From the NCBI RefSeq assembly GCF_000380165.1, contig NZ_KB904635.1:1-64000 (forward strand): a stretch of DNA of 64,000 bases, given 5' to 3'. Position 1 is the stretch's first letter. Each line of letters begins with the position of its first letter. The DNA comes from Wenjunlia vitaminophila DSM 41686. Lineage in GTDB: Bacteria > Actinomycetota > Actinomycetes > Streptomycetales > Streptomycetaceae. Under the pieces are notes generated by a model. That model was not told where the DNA came from. It worked only from the letters and a program-made list of their open reading frames with translations, and did no database searches. This document shows, in pieces, positions 8,040 to 16,076 of this stretch. Made by a program: the position numbers and the translations under genes.

Positions 8040-8441
8040 TCAGGCTGGATCTCTCCAGGGTTCGAGCCCGCGGAAGGCCCTCTTGGTCTGCTGCGTACGG
8101 ATGGTTGCGACATCGGTTGCGGTGAAGGACGCGTCTTCTGCCTCGTTTGCCTGAGCTCCGGCACCACTGGCCACGACATAGGCATGCGCCCATGCGCCCG
8201 CCACTGGTGCCCAAGTCGGTCGCTCAGCACGCTCACGCTTGATGGCACCCGGCACGACGACACCGAACACAGCGGAGTCGCCCATGACGACGCCAGCCAT
8301 GCGGGAGCCGCGGGAACCCTCAAAACCGGTGGCGAGGGAAGCGGGGCGACCGCCGAGCACACGGGTGCCCGAGATGGCCGACAGGTCCCGACGGGAGGCA
8401 GCACACACCAGCGAACCGTTGAGTTTCAGGTTGCTCAGCAC
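8040..8441 (-). CDS. Leader ORF upstream of whiB7 (133 codons)
   Basis: A GTG-started ORF of 133 codons with a near-perfect GAGAGGAGG site 9 bases upstream. It ends 24 bases before the whiB7 terminator. Codon use is biased like a translated gene, although the last third is less so (it includes AGA, CCA and GAT). I do not recognise the protein; it is Ala/Gly/Val-rich, with no clear membrane segment or domain. Whether the product works as a protein or only its translation matters is open. Known whiB7 leaders carry an upstream ORF and a terminator, and this position matches. Segment 8068-8075 can pair with the terminator arm at 8005-8012. Confidence 0.6.
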   Translation of the reverse strand: MLSNLKLNGSLVCAASRRDLSAISGTRVLGGRPASLATGFEGSRGSRMAGVVMGDSAVFGVVVPGAIKRERAERPTWAPVAGAWAHAYVVASGAGAQANEAEDASFTATDVATIRTQQTKRAFRGLEPWRDPA

Positions 8442-8517
8442 GGGAATCTGCCTCCTCTCTCGCCTACGGGAGCCCACTGGGGCTCGGTTACACCTCTACC
8501 TACAACCAGCAGAGGAT

Positions 8518-8651
8518 CAGTACATCACGCACCGCGCGCACCTTGTGCGCCGGGTCCTTCACGTGCCACTCACTACTGTGGCCAGTACATCACACATGTG
8601 CTTCGTGATGGGCACATCCTGGCCAGTCGATCTGCGTTCTCAGTACATCAC
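8518..8651 (-). repeat. Three direct copies of GTGATGTACTG in the whiB7 leader
   Basis: On the minus strand GTGATGTACTG occurs exactly at 8518-8528, 8583-8593 and 8641-8651. In the first and third copies the sequence continues as A, which creates ATG-TAC-TGA, a two-codon ORF. In the second it reads ATG-TAC-TGG and stops three codons later. Protein-binding sites and minimal ORFs are both possible. Otherwise 8442-8793 holds no gene. Confidence 0.75.
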
Positions 8652-8676
8652 GGTCGCCCATCAGGTGTTGGTTCCC

Positions 8677-8712
8677 GTGGCCTTCGGAAAGACCGTGGCC
8701 CTCGGAAAGACC
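8677..8712 (-). repeat. 18-bp tandem duplication in the whiB7 upstream region
   Basis: GTGGCCTTCGGAAAGACC (8677-8694) is followed directly by a copy with one change (8695-8712). A diverged third copy of the TTCCGAGG-ACGG core (minus strand) lies near 8719-8734. Confidence 0.7.
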
Positions 8713-8732
8713 CACCGTGACCGTGCCTCGGA

Positions 8733-8762
8733 AGGCTATGAGGATTTCCTCCGCGAGCGCAA
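8733..8762 (-). promoter_or_regulatory. Candidate WhiB7-type promoter for the whiB7 transcript
   Basis: On the minus strand TTGCGC (8757-8762) and TAGCCT (8733-8738) are separated by 18 bases, like -35 and -10 boxes. AAAATGG (8764-8770) sits just upstream of the -35. WhiB7-dependent promoters carry an AT-rich block at exactly that place for the AT-hook. If this is the promoter, the whiB7 leader is about 0.9 kb long. It is a single reading by eye. Confidence 0.35.
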
Positions 8763-8793
8763 ACCATTTTCCGAGGAATCTTCGCCGACGTGC

Positions 8794-10989
8794 TCACGCG
8801 GGTTCGTCCGGCTCCACGGCAAGCTCCTGACCTGCGCAGAGAGCCAGCACATCGGCTCCGTACCGGTCGATCTTGGCTCTGCCCACCCCGGGAACCGCGG
8901 ACAGCTCGGCCACCGACCCCGGCGGGTCCTCGGCTATGGCGGTCAGGGTGGCGTCGGTGAAGACGCAGTAGGCGGGCAGCCCCAACGCACTGGCCTGCCT
9001 GCCCCGCCAGTCCCGCAGCCGTTCGTACAGCGCCTCGTTGAGGTCGGAGGGGCAGTCCTCACAGCGCCGCAGCTTGCGCTCGACGGCCTCGGAGAGCACG
9101 CGGCGGCAGACCCGACACCTGATCGGCCCCCGGGGGCGCACGGCCCGCCTGCCGGCCCCGGGGCCGGCACCGCTCCCGGGTCGGGAACGGGCCGCGGAAC
9201 CGGACGTTCCCGCACGCAAGCCCTCGAGGAATCGGGACGGCCCGCGCCCGGCCCGGCCACCTGGCGAGCGGGCCACCGCCCAGGACAGCGACAGGTGCAG
9301 CCGGGCGCGGGTCACCCCCACGTACAGCAGCCGGCGCTCCTCCTCGACCTGCTCCTCCGTCCTGGCGTGGGTGATGGGGACCATTCCTTCGCTGAGACCG
9401 ACCAGGAAGACGGCGTCCCACTCCAGGCCCTTGGCGGCGTGCAGCGAGGCCAGGGTCACCCCCTCGACGGTGGGGGCGTGCTGGGCGCTGGCCCGGCCGT
9501 CGAGCTCCGCGACGAAGTCGGACAGGGTCACCCCTGGCCGGGACGCGGTGAAGTCCTCGGCCAGCCGCACCAGGGCCGCCAGGGACTCCCAGCGGTCCCG
9601 GGCCGCACCCGAGCCGGCGGGCGGCCGCGGGCTCCAGCCACGGGAGCTGAGGACGGCCCGCACCTGATCGGGTACCGAGGAGGCCGCGTCCACCGCCTCG
9701 TCGCCGCCACCGGCCCGGGCCGCGCCACGCAACAACAAGCCCGCCTCGCGCACCTCCTGCCGCTCGAAGAACCGCTCGGCGCCGCGGAGCTGGTAGGGGA
9801 TGTCCAGGTCGGCCAGCGCCTGCTCGTACACCTCGGACTGGGCGTTGGTGCGGAACAGCACCGCGACCTCACTGGCCCGGAGTCCCGCGCCGCCCTCCGC
9901 CGCGGGCGCCAGCAGGGACCTGATCCGCTGGGCGGTGCCCTCGGCCTCGGCGGGCTCGTCGGAGTACTCGGTGAAGACCGGGGCGGGGCCGGGCTCCCGC
10001 TGCGAGACCAGCTCCAGGCGGTGCCGCGCAGCCCGGCCCGTGGCCCGGGCCAGCAGGCCGTTGGCCAGGTGCACCACCTGCGGGGTGGAGCGGTAGTCAC
10101 GGACCAGCCTGACCACCGTCGCGTCGGGGTACCGGGTGCGGAAGCCGAGCAGGAAGTCGGGGGTCGCACCGGTGAAGGAGTAGATGGTCTGGCTGGCGTC
10201 GCCCACCACGCACAGGGTGTTCCGGCCCCCGAGCCACAGCTCGAGCAGCCGCTGTTGGAGCGGGTTGACGTCCTGGTACTCGTCCACGACGAAGTGCTGG
10301 TACTGGGCCCGCACCAACTCCGCGACGTCGGCGCGGTCCTCGAGCACGCCGACGGTGAGCAGCAGCACGTCCTCGAAGTCGATCACTCCCCGGTCCCGCT
10401 TGAGCTGCTCGTAACCGGCGTAGATCCGGCCGGTCTCGGCCGGGTCCCGCGGCGGCTCCCGGCCCGCCCCCGCGACCGCCGCCGGGTAGTCCTCGGGGAC
10501 GGTCTGGGTGACTTTGGACCACTCGATCTCGGCGGTGACGTCCCGCAGCTCGGTGCGGTCCAGCCGAATCCGGCAGCGCGCCGCGGCCTCCGCCACCAAC
10601 TGCGCCTTGCGCTCCACGAGGCGCGGCAGCTCGCCGCCGACGGCCCGGGGCCAGAAGTACTGGAGCTGGCGGAGCGCGGCGCTGTGGAACGTCCTGGCCT
10701 GCACCCCCGTCGCGCCGAGCTGTCTGAGCCGCCCGCGCATCTCGCCCGCTGCCCGGGCGGTGAAGGTCACCGCGAGCACGGTCGCTGGCTGGAACACCCC
10801 CGCGCGAACCCCGTAGGCGATCCGGTGGGTGATGGCACGGGTCTTGCCGGTGCCGGCACCGGCCAGGACACAGACCGGACCGTGGACAGCCGTGGCGACC
10901 TCGCGCTGCTCGGGATCCAGCCCTTCGAGCACCGCGTCGGCGGTCGGCGGGGCGAACGCGGGAGCAGAGAAGAGAGGTGGTGCGGTCAC
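8794..10989 (-). CDS. uvrD2: UvrD2 superfamily 1 DNA helicase with HRDC domain
   Basis: This 731-aa 3'-5' DNA helicase has Walker A 'GAGTGKT' at 44-50, motif II 'VVDEYQD', 'VGDASQTIYSF' (motif III) and 'LLYVGVTRAR' (motif VI). The C-terminal quarter has a four-cysteine zinc-type module (CRVC, then CEDC about 14 residues later) followed by an HRDC domain ('LPAYCVFTDATL', 'VPGVGRAKIDRYG'). That layout is UvrD2 of mycobacteria, as is the position between whiB7 and mycoredoxin. The start is GTG at 10989. An AGGA lies almost on top of it, so spacing is tight. It is transcribed away from mycoredoxin. Confidence 0.93.
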   Translation of the reverse strand: MTAPPLFSAPAFAPPTADAVLEGLDPEQREVATAVHGPVCVLAGAGTGKTRAITHRIAYGVRAGVFQPATVLAVTFTARAAGEMRGRLRQLGATGVQARTFHSAALRQLQYFWPRAVGGELPRLVERKAQLVAEAAARCRIRLDRTELRDVTAEIEWSKVTQTVPEDYPAAVAGAGREPPRDPAETGRIYAGYEQLKRDRGVIDFEDVLLLTVGVLEDRADVAELVRAQYQHFVVDEYQDVNPLQQRLLELWLGGRNTLCVVGDASQTIYSFTGATPDFLLGFRTRYPDATVVRLVRDYRSTPQVVHLANGLLARATGRAARHRLELVSQREPGPAPVFTEYSDEPAEAEGTAQRIRSLLAPAAEGGAGLRASEVAVLFRTNAQSEVYEQALADLDIPYQLRGAERFFERQEVREAGLLLRGAARAGGGDEAVDAASSVPDQVRAVLSSRGWSPRPPAGSGAARDRWESLAALVRLAEDFTASRPGVTLSDFVAELDGRASAQHAPTVEGVTLASLHAAKGLEWDAVFLVGLSEGMVPITHARTEEQVEEERRLLYVGVTRARLHLSLSWAVARSPGGRAGRGPSRFLEGLRAGTSGSAARSRPGSGAGPGAGRRAVRPRGPIRCRVCRRVLSEAVERKLRRCEDCPSDLNEALYERLRDWRGRQASALGLPAYCVFTDATLTAIAEDPPGSVAELSAVPGVGRAKIDRYGADVLALCAGQELAVEPDEPA

Positions 10990-11117
10990 TCCTGCATGCT
11001 CTCAGTTCTGCCGGGACGGCCGGGACGGTTGTCCACAGCCGGGACACGATTGTCCTACCGCGGGGCGCCAGGCCCCGCCGACCGTGGCCGCCCCACACGG
11101 ACCGGCGGCGGCGGGGA

Positions 11118-11143
11118 GGAATCTCTGGTCCTGCGCGGACGTT
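11118..11143 (+). promoter_or_regulatory. SigR/SigH-type promoter upstream of mycoredoxin
   Basis: GGAAT (11118-11122), exactly 18 bases, then GTT (11141-11143). This matches the thiol-stress sigma factor consensus GGAAT-N18-GTT of Streptomyces SigR and mycobacterial SigH. The mycoredoxin start lies about 62 bases downstream. Confidence 0.75.
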
Positions 11144-11204
11144 GACCGATGCGGATCCGTACCCGGATCGCCCAGCCGCTGACCGCGAAGGAGCGTATCG
11201 ACCG

Positions 11205-11462
11205 ATGTCGGGCACCGTGACGATGTACAGCACCACCTGGTGCGGCTACTGCCGGCGACTGAAGAGCCAGATGGACCGTGAGGGGATCGGTTACACCGAG
11301 GTCAACATCGAGCAGGACCCGAAGTCGGCCGCGTTCGTGGAGCAGGTCAACAACGGCAACCAGACGGTGCCGACCGTGGTGGTCACCCCCACCGGCGGCG
11401 GTGACCCCGTGGCGATGACCAACCCGTCGCTGGCCCAGGTCAAGCAGGCCCTGGGAGTCTGA
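11205..11462 (+). CDS. mrx1: Mycoredoxin (glutaredoxin-fold mycothiol-dependent reductase)
   Basis: This 85-aa glutaredoxin-fold protein has a CGYC active site at residues 13-16 and the cis-Pro segment 'QTVPTVVV' near 52-59. Mycoredoxins reduce protein-mycothiol mixed disulfides by a monothiol mechanism in actinobacteria. The ATG at 11205 has GAAGGAG about 12 bases upstream. The gene lies between uvrD2 and nudC as in mycobacteria (Rv3198A). The SigR-like box upstream predicts induction by disulfide stress. No signal peptide, so cytoplasmic. Confidence 0.93.
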   Translation: MSGTVTMYSTTWCGYCRRLKSQMDREGIGYTEVNIEQDPKSAAFVEQVNNGNQTVPTVVVTPTGGGDPVAMTNPSLAQVKQALGV

Positions 11463-11537
11463 CCGACCCGCCGGCCGCGCACGTCGGGACCTCCGGCCCG
11501 CCGGGGACCCCGACGGGTGCGGCCACCAGGTCGGCGT

Positions 11538-12542
11538 TCAGCGCCGCGGCCCGCCGGGGCCAGGCAGCGGGGCGCCGTACCAGAGCTCGACCAGGCGGCG
11601 GGCTATCGACATCTCGTTGGGCGGGATGACCTCCCCGGAGGTCACCGCGTCAGCCAGTTCCGCCCGGGTGAACCAACGGGCCTCGGCCATCTCCTCCCCG
11701 TCCACCTGGATCTCGGTGGTCAGTGCCGTGGCGAGGAAGCCCAGCATCAGGCTGGACGGGAACGGGTGGGGCTGGCTGCCCTGGTAGCGGACCTGGCCGA
11801 CCCTGACCCCCACCTCCTCGGCGACCTCCCGCCGCACCGCCTGTTCCAGGGACTCGCCCGGCTCCACGAACCCGGCCAGGGTGGAGAAGCGACCCTGCGG
11901 CCACAGGGCGTGGTTGCCCAGCAGGCAGCGGTCCCGGTCGTCGACCACCAGCATGATCACCGCCGGGTCGGTGCGGGGGTAGTGCTCCGCCCCACAGGCG
12001 GCGCAGCGCCGCACGTGGCCGGCCGAGGCGCTGTGGGTGGGCTGGCCACAGCGTGCGCAGAAGCGGTGCATCCGGTGCCAGTGGTCCAGGGCCACCGCGT
12101 GCACCATCAGTCCCGAGTCACGGTCCGCGAGCAGCAGCGCCACCTCGCGCAGGCCGGCGGGGCGGGCCGCCTCGCCCATCCGCCCGGGCAGGGTTCCCAC
12201 CGCGAGCGCGAAGTAGGCCACGCCCGCCCCGTCCACTCCGAGGAAGAGCCGCTCGCCGACGTCCGGGGCCTCGAAGGACGGCACGAGGACCAGTTCCGCG
12301 CCCTTGCCGTCGGGGCCCTCGTGGTCCACGACCATCGCCTTGCCGTCGCACACGAGCAGCACCCTGGTGTCCGGGTGGCTCCAGGCCGCTGCCAGCCACG
12401 GCTCGTCGGTGCGGTGCTCCGCGGCCCGGTCCACGCCGGTCCGGGCCAGGGGGAGCACCGGCTGGCTCAGCGCGGGGGACTCCCCGGTGGCCGGGTCCCC
12501 GTCCGCCCACGTCCCGGTCCCGGCAGAGTCAGTACAGGTCAC
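11538..12542 (-). CDS. nudC: NAD+ diphosphatase / RNA decapping Nudix hydrolase NudC
   Basis: A 334-aa protein with the NudC layout: an N-terminal domain, a zinc ribbon (CARC ... CAAC) and a Nudix domain whose box reads 'GFVEPGESLEQAVRREVAEE' and ends GV. The NudC signature 'SQPHPFPSSLM' follows the box. It hydrolyses NAD(H) to NMN(H) and AMP and removes NAD caps from RNA. The start is a GTG at 12542 without a clear ribosome site, so the first 20 residues are uncertain. It follows adnB on the minus strand after a 75-base gap and may be co-transcribed with it. Confidence 0.92.
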   Translation of the reverse strand: MTCTDSAGTGTWADGDPATGESPALSQPVLPLARTGVDRAAEHRTDEPWLAAAWSHPDTRVLLVCDGKAMVVDHEGPDGKGAELVLVPSFEAPDVGERLFLGVDGAGVAYFALAVGTLPGRMGEAARPAGLREVALLLADRDSGLMVHAVALDHWHRMHRFCARCGQPTHSASAGHVRRCAACGAEHYPRTDPAVIMLVVDDRDRCLLGNHALWPQGRFSTLAGFVEPGESLEQAVRREVAEEVGVRVGQVRYQGSQPHPFPSSLMLGFLATALTTEIQVDGEEMAEARWFTRAELADAVTSGEVIPPNEMSIARRLVELWYGAPLPGPGGPRR

Positions 12543-12617
12543 AGCGGTCCACCCACCCAGTCGTCGTCCCTCGTGTCCACCTCGCCGAGGCCGGCCCGCG
12601 CCCCGACGGGACCGAGC

Positions 12618-15600
12618 CTAGCCGGCCAGCAGCCGCTCCAGTTCCTCCCGGCCCGGCAGGTCCTCGGGGCGGACCACCTCGCCGGTCCGGACGTACAGGA
12701 AGGCGGCGGAGACCCGTTCCAACGGCAGCCGGTGCTGCTCGGCCCAGGCGAGGCGGTACACGGCCAGTTGCAGCGGGTCAGCGGTGTGCCCGCGGTTGGT
12801 CTTCCAGTCCACGATCTCGTAGCCGCCCCCGTCGTGCCGGTACACCGCGTCGATCCGGCCGCGCACCACCCGTCCCGCCAGCATCACCTGGAAGGGGGCC
12901 TCCACCCGGTACGGGGTGCGTTCGGCGTACGGGGTGCGCAGGAACGCCTCCTTGAGCTCCCCGAGGTCGTGTTCGTCGTCGATCTCGGCGTCCTCGACGC
13001 CGGGGAGGTCCTCGGGTTCCAGCAGCGGCAACGGCTGGAACAGCGACTCGACCCAGGCGTGGAACCTGGTCCCCCGGCGAGCCGCGGGCTGGGGTGGACG
13101 GGGCATGGGCCGCGCCAGCTCCCGGGCGAACCCGTCCGGGTCCGCGGCCAGCCGCAGCACCTGGGAGGCGGAGAGCGACCTCGGCAGGGGCACCTGGCGC
13201 ACGGTGGCCCTGGAGCGGCGCAGTTCGCCCTCGAGGGCGTCCAGGTCCCGGTCCCAGGACTCGACCAGGCGTTGCTCCTCGGGAACCAGCTCACCGACGG
13301 GGTCGGCGCCCGCCCGGTCGGCCCCGGTCCCGCCGGGGCCGACCGCTCCCCCGCCGGCTCCGGCGCGGTCGGTGGCCGCCCCCGGGGTGAGGTGGGCGAG
13401 CAGGCGGCGGACCTCGTGCGCGGCCTGTCTGCGGCGTTCGGCAGCGGCCGGGTCCAGCGGCAGCGGCCAGGCGTGCTCCACCGTCCTGGTCAGGGCGGGG
13501 TTCCGCTCGTCCTCCGGGGGCGGGTCCGCCCAGACCTCCACCTCTCCCCAGCCCCGCTCGCAGTGTTCCCGCAGGGCGGTGAGGAACGTGGAGGGGCCGC
13601 GCCGTCGGGTCTGGGTCGGCCCCCACCAGTGCCCGGACCCGAGCAGCAGGGAGCGGGGCCGGGTGAAGGTGACGTAGCCGAGGCGCAGTTCCTCCACCTC
13701 CTGGTGGTCCCGCATCTGCTCCTCGAACGCCCGCAGGCCCCTGGCCGTCCACTCCGGTTCCGGTGGCAGGGTCTCCCGGTCGCCCCGCAGCCCGTGCGGG
13801 AGCACGGCCGCGTTCCTGGTCCACAACGACCGTGGCTGACCGCTGGGAAAGGCCTTGGTCACCAGGCCCGGCACCGCCACCACGTCCCACTCCAGGCCCT
13901 TGGACTTGTGGGCGGTCAGCACCTTCACGGTGTCGGCCCCGCCGGGCAGCGTGTTGTCCAGGCCCCTGTCGTAGCGCTCGGCGGTGCGCAGGAAGGCGAG
14001 GAACGCGCCGAGCGAAGGGTCTCCGTCGAGGTCGGCGAAGGACGCGGCGATGTCGAGGAACGCGCTCAGGGTCTCCCGGCGCCGGGCCGCCAGCGCGTGC
14101 GGGGACGCGGCCAGCTCCACCTCGAGGCCCGTGACGGCGAGTACCCGGTGGAGAACGTCCATCAGCGGGTCGGCGAGCGCCCGCCGCAGGTCACGCAGTT
14201 CACTGGCGAGCCGGGCGAACCTGACCCTGGCCTCGGCGGAGAACGGCAGCTCGTCGCCGGTCGCGTCGGGGTCGGCGAGGAACGTGTCCAGGGCGTCGGC
14301 GAGGGAGACCACCTCGGTGGGGTCCACCCCGGCGACGGCCTCGGCGAGCCGGGCGTCCGGGTCGTCCGCGGTGTCGCCGTCCGCACCGGTCCTGCGGACC
14401 AGGGCCTGGGCACGCCGTCCGAGCAACGCCAGGTCCCGGTGACCGATCCGCCAGCGGGGGCCGACCAGCAGGCGCACCAGCGCGGCGTTGGCCGTCGGGT
14501 CCTGGAGCACCTCGCAGGTGGCCACCAGGTCGGCGATCTCCGGCAGGTGCAGCAGCCCGGACAGGCCCACGACCTCCACCGGCACGTCACGTTCGACCAG
14601 GGCGGCGTGGATGTCCGGGAAGTCCCTGCCGGCGCGGCACAGCACCGCCACCTCGCCCGGAGGGGTGCCGGTGCGCACCAGGTGGGCTATGGAGTCGGCG
14701 AGCCACTCGATCTCCTCGGCGTGGGTCCGCAGCAGCGCGCAGCGGACCGTGCCGTCGTGCTCGGCGCCGGGCCCGGGGCGCAGCGCGCGCACCCCCGGGT
14801 GCCGGTCCCGCAGCGGCGCGGCGAGCTGGTTGGCGAGGTGGAGCAGCCGGCCGCCGCTGCGCCTGTTCTGGGTGAGCGCGTGGCGGGCGGCGGGGCGGCC
14901 CCGGGCGTCCGGGAAGTGCTCGGGGAAGTCGTCGAGGTTGGCCACCGAGGCGCCGCGCCAGCCGTAGATGGCCTGGCAGGGGTCGCCGACCGCGGTCACC
15001 GGGTGGCCGGTGCCGCCGCCGAAGAGGCCGGCGAGCAGCAGCCGTTGGGCCACCGAGGTGTCCTGGTACTCGTCCAGCAGGACCACCGCGTACTGGTCGC
15101 GCAGGATCTGCCCCACCGCGGGCCTGGTCCTGGCGAGCGCCGCGCTGTACGCGATCTGGTCGCCGAAGTCGAGGAGGTCGGCGGCCCGCTTCTCGGCCCG
15201 GTACCGCTCCACGAGGCCGGCCAGCTCGATCCGGGCGGCGGCTGCCTCGGGCACCCGGCGCAGGTGGTCGTTGCTGAGTTTCACCCCGGCGAGCCGCCGC
15301 ACCAACTCGGTGTCGTGGTCGCGGAGCCCGGTCGGCTCCACCAGGTGCTCGGCGAGTTCTCCGTCCAGGGCCAGCAGGTCGGCGACGAGGTCGGCGAACG
15401 GCCTGGTGAGCGCCGGGTAGGGGCCGGGGGCGCGGCGCAGTACCCGGGCCGCGAGCTGGTAGCGGGTGGAGTCGGCGAGCAGCCGTGCGGTGGGCTCGAC
15501 GCCGATCCGCAGGCCGTGCTCCTTCAGCAGCCGCCCGGCGAACGCGTGGTAGGTGGAGATGTCCGGTTCGCCGGGCGTCTCGTGGTCGTCACCCGGCTCC

Positions 15601-15914
15601 GGGGCGTCGAACCCGGCCCTGGCCAGGGCCTTGCGTACCCGGTCGGCGAGTTCGCCGGCCGCCTTGTTGGTGAAGGTGAGGCCGAGGACCCGCTCGGGCG
15701 CGGTCTGGCCGGTGCCGACCAGCCAGACCACCCGGGCGGCCATCACGGTGGTCTTGCCGGAACCGGCGCCTGCCACGATGACGTTGGGCGCGAGCGGGGC
15801 CGTGATCGCCGCCAGTTGCTCCGCGGTGAAGGGGATTCCGAGGAGTTCGTTGAGCGAGGCGGGATCAGTGATGCGGGGGGCCACCTCAGGGAGACTAGCC
15901 GCCCTCCCGGACAT
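12618..15914 (-). CDS. adnB: AdnB-like helicase-nuclease subunit
   Basis: This 1098-aa superfamily 1 helicase has Walker A 'AGAGSGKTT' at 48-56, 'LLDEYQDTS' (motif II), 'VGDPCQAIYGWRGA' (motif III) and 'LTAHKSKGLEWDVV' (motif V). It carries a C-terminal PD-(D/E)XK nuclease ('GRIDAVYRHD', 'YEIVDWKTN') near 1015-1045. AdnAB is the actinobacterial end-resection motor-nuclease that plays the RecBCD/AddAB role at double-strand breaks. This subunit lacks the iron-sulfur cysteines seen in the adnA product, as expected for AdnB. In most actinobacteria adnA and adnB abut. Here a lipoprotein gene lies between them. ATG start at 15914. Confidence 0.9.
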   Translation of the reverse strand: MSGRAASLPEVAPRITDPASLNELLGIPFTAEQLAAITAPLAPNVIVAGAGSGKTTVMAARVVWLVGTGQTAPERVLGLTFTNKAAGELADRVRKALARAGFDAPEPGDDHETPGEPDISTYHAFAGRLLKEHGLRIGVEPTARLLADSTRYQLAARVLRRAPGPYPALTRPFADLVADLLALDGELAEHLVEPTGLRDHDTELVRRLAGVKLSNDHLRRVPEAAAARIELAGLVERYRAEKRAADLLDFGDQIAYSAALARTRPAVGQILRDQYAVVLLDEYQDTSVAQRLLLAGLFGGGTGHPVTAVGDPCQAIYGWRGASVANLDDFPEHFPDARGRPAARHALTQNRRSGGRLLHLANQLAAPLRDRHPGVRALRPGPGAEHDGTVRCALLRTHAEEIEWLADSIAHLVRTGTPPGEVAVLCRAGRDFPDIHAALVERDVPVEVVGLSGLLHLPEIADLVATCEVLQDPTANAALVRLLVGPRWRIGHRDLALLGRRAQALVRRTGADGDTADDPDARLAEAVAGVDPTEVVSLADALDTFLADPDATGDELPFSAEARVRFARLASELRDLRRALADPLMDVLHRVLAVTGLEVELAASPHALAARRRETLSAFLDIAASFADLDGDPSLGAFLAFLRTAERYDRGLDNTLPGGADTVKVLTAHKSKGLEWDVVAVPGLVTKAFPSGQPRSLWTRNAAVLPHGLRGDRETLPPEPEWTARGLRAFEEQMRDHQEVEELRLGYVTFTRPRSLLLGSGHWWGPTQTRRRGPSTFLTALREHCERGWGEVEVWADPPPEDERNPALTRTVEHAWPLPLDPAAAERRRQAAHEVRRLLAHLTPGAATDRAGAGGGAVGPGGTGADRAGADPVGELVPEEQRLVESWDRDLDALEGELRRSRATVRQVPLPRSLSASQVLRLAADPDGFARELARPMPRPPQPAARRGTRFHAWVESLFQPLPLLEPEDLPGVEDAEIDDEHDLGELKEAFLRTPYAERTPYRVEAPFQVMLAGRVVRGRIDAVYRHDGGGYEIVDWKTNRGHTADPLQLAVYRLAWAEQHRLPLERVSAAFLYVRTGEVVRPEDLPGREELERLLAG

Positions 15915-16076
15915 CCCGTCGTCCCGTCCTGTTGTGGGGGCTTCCCACCGGCCCGTCAGGTGCCGTGGCCGGGGGGGTCCCCGGCCACGGCACGGACGAC
16001 GTCAGGCGCGGTCAGTCACCGGGCCCGGTGACCGCGCCGCCCGGCCCCGGTGGGCCACAGTGGCCGGAACCGGGGG

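Noticed and set aside
11517-16031. A 1504-codon open frame on the plus strand
   Set aside because: It lies opposite nudC and adnB, which have complete helicase, Nudix and nuclease motifs. Long antisense frames are expected at this GC content.
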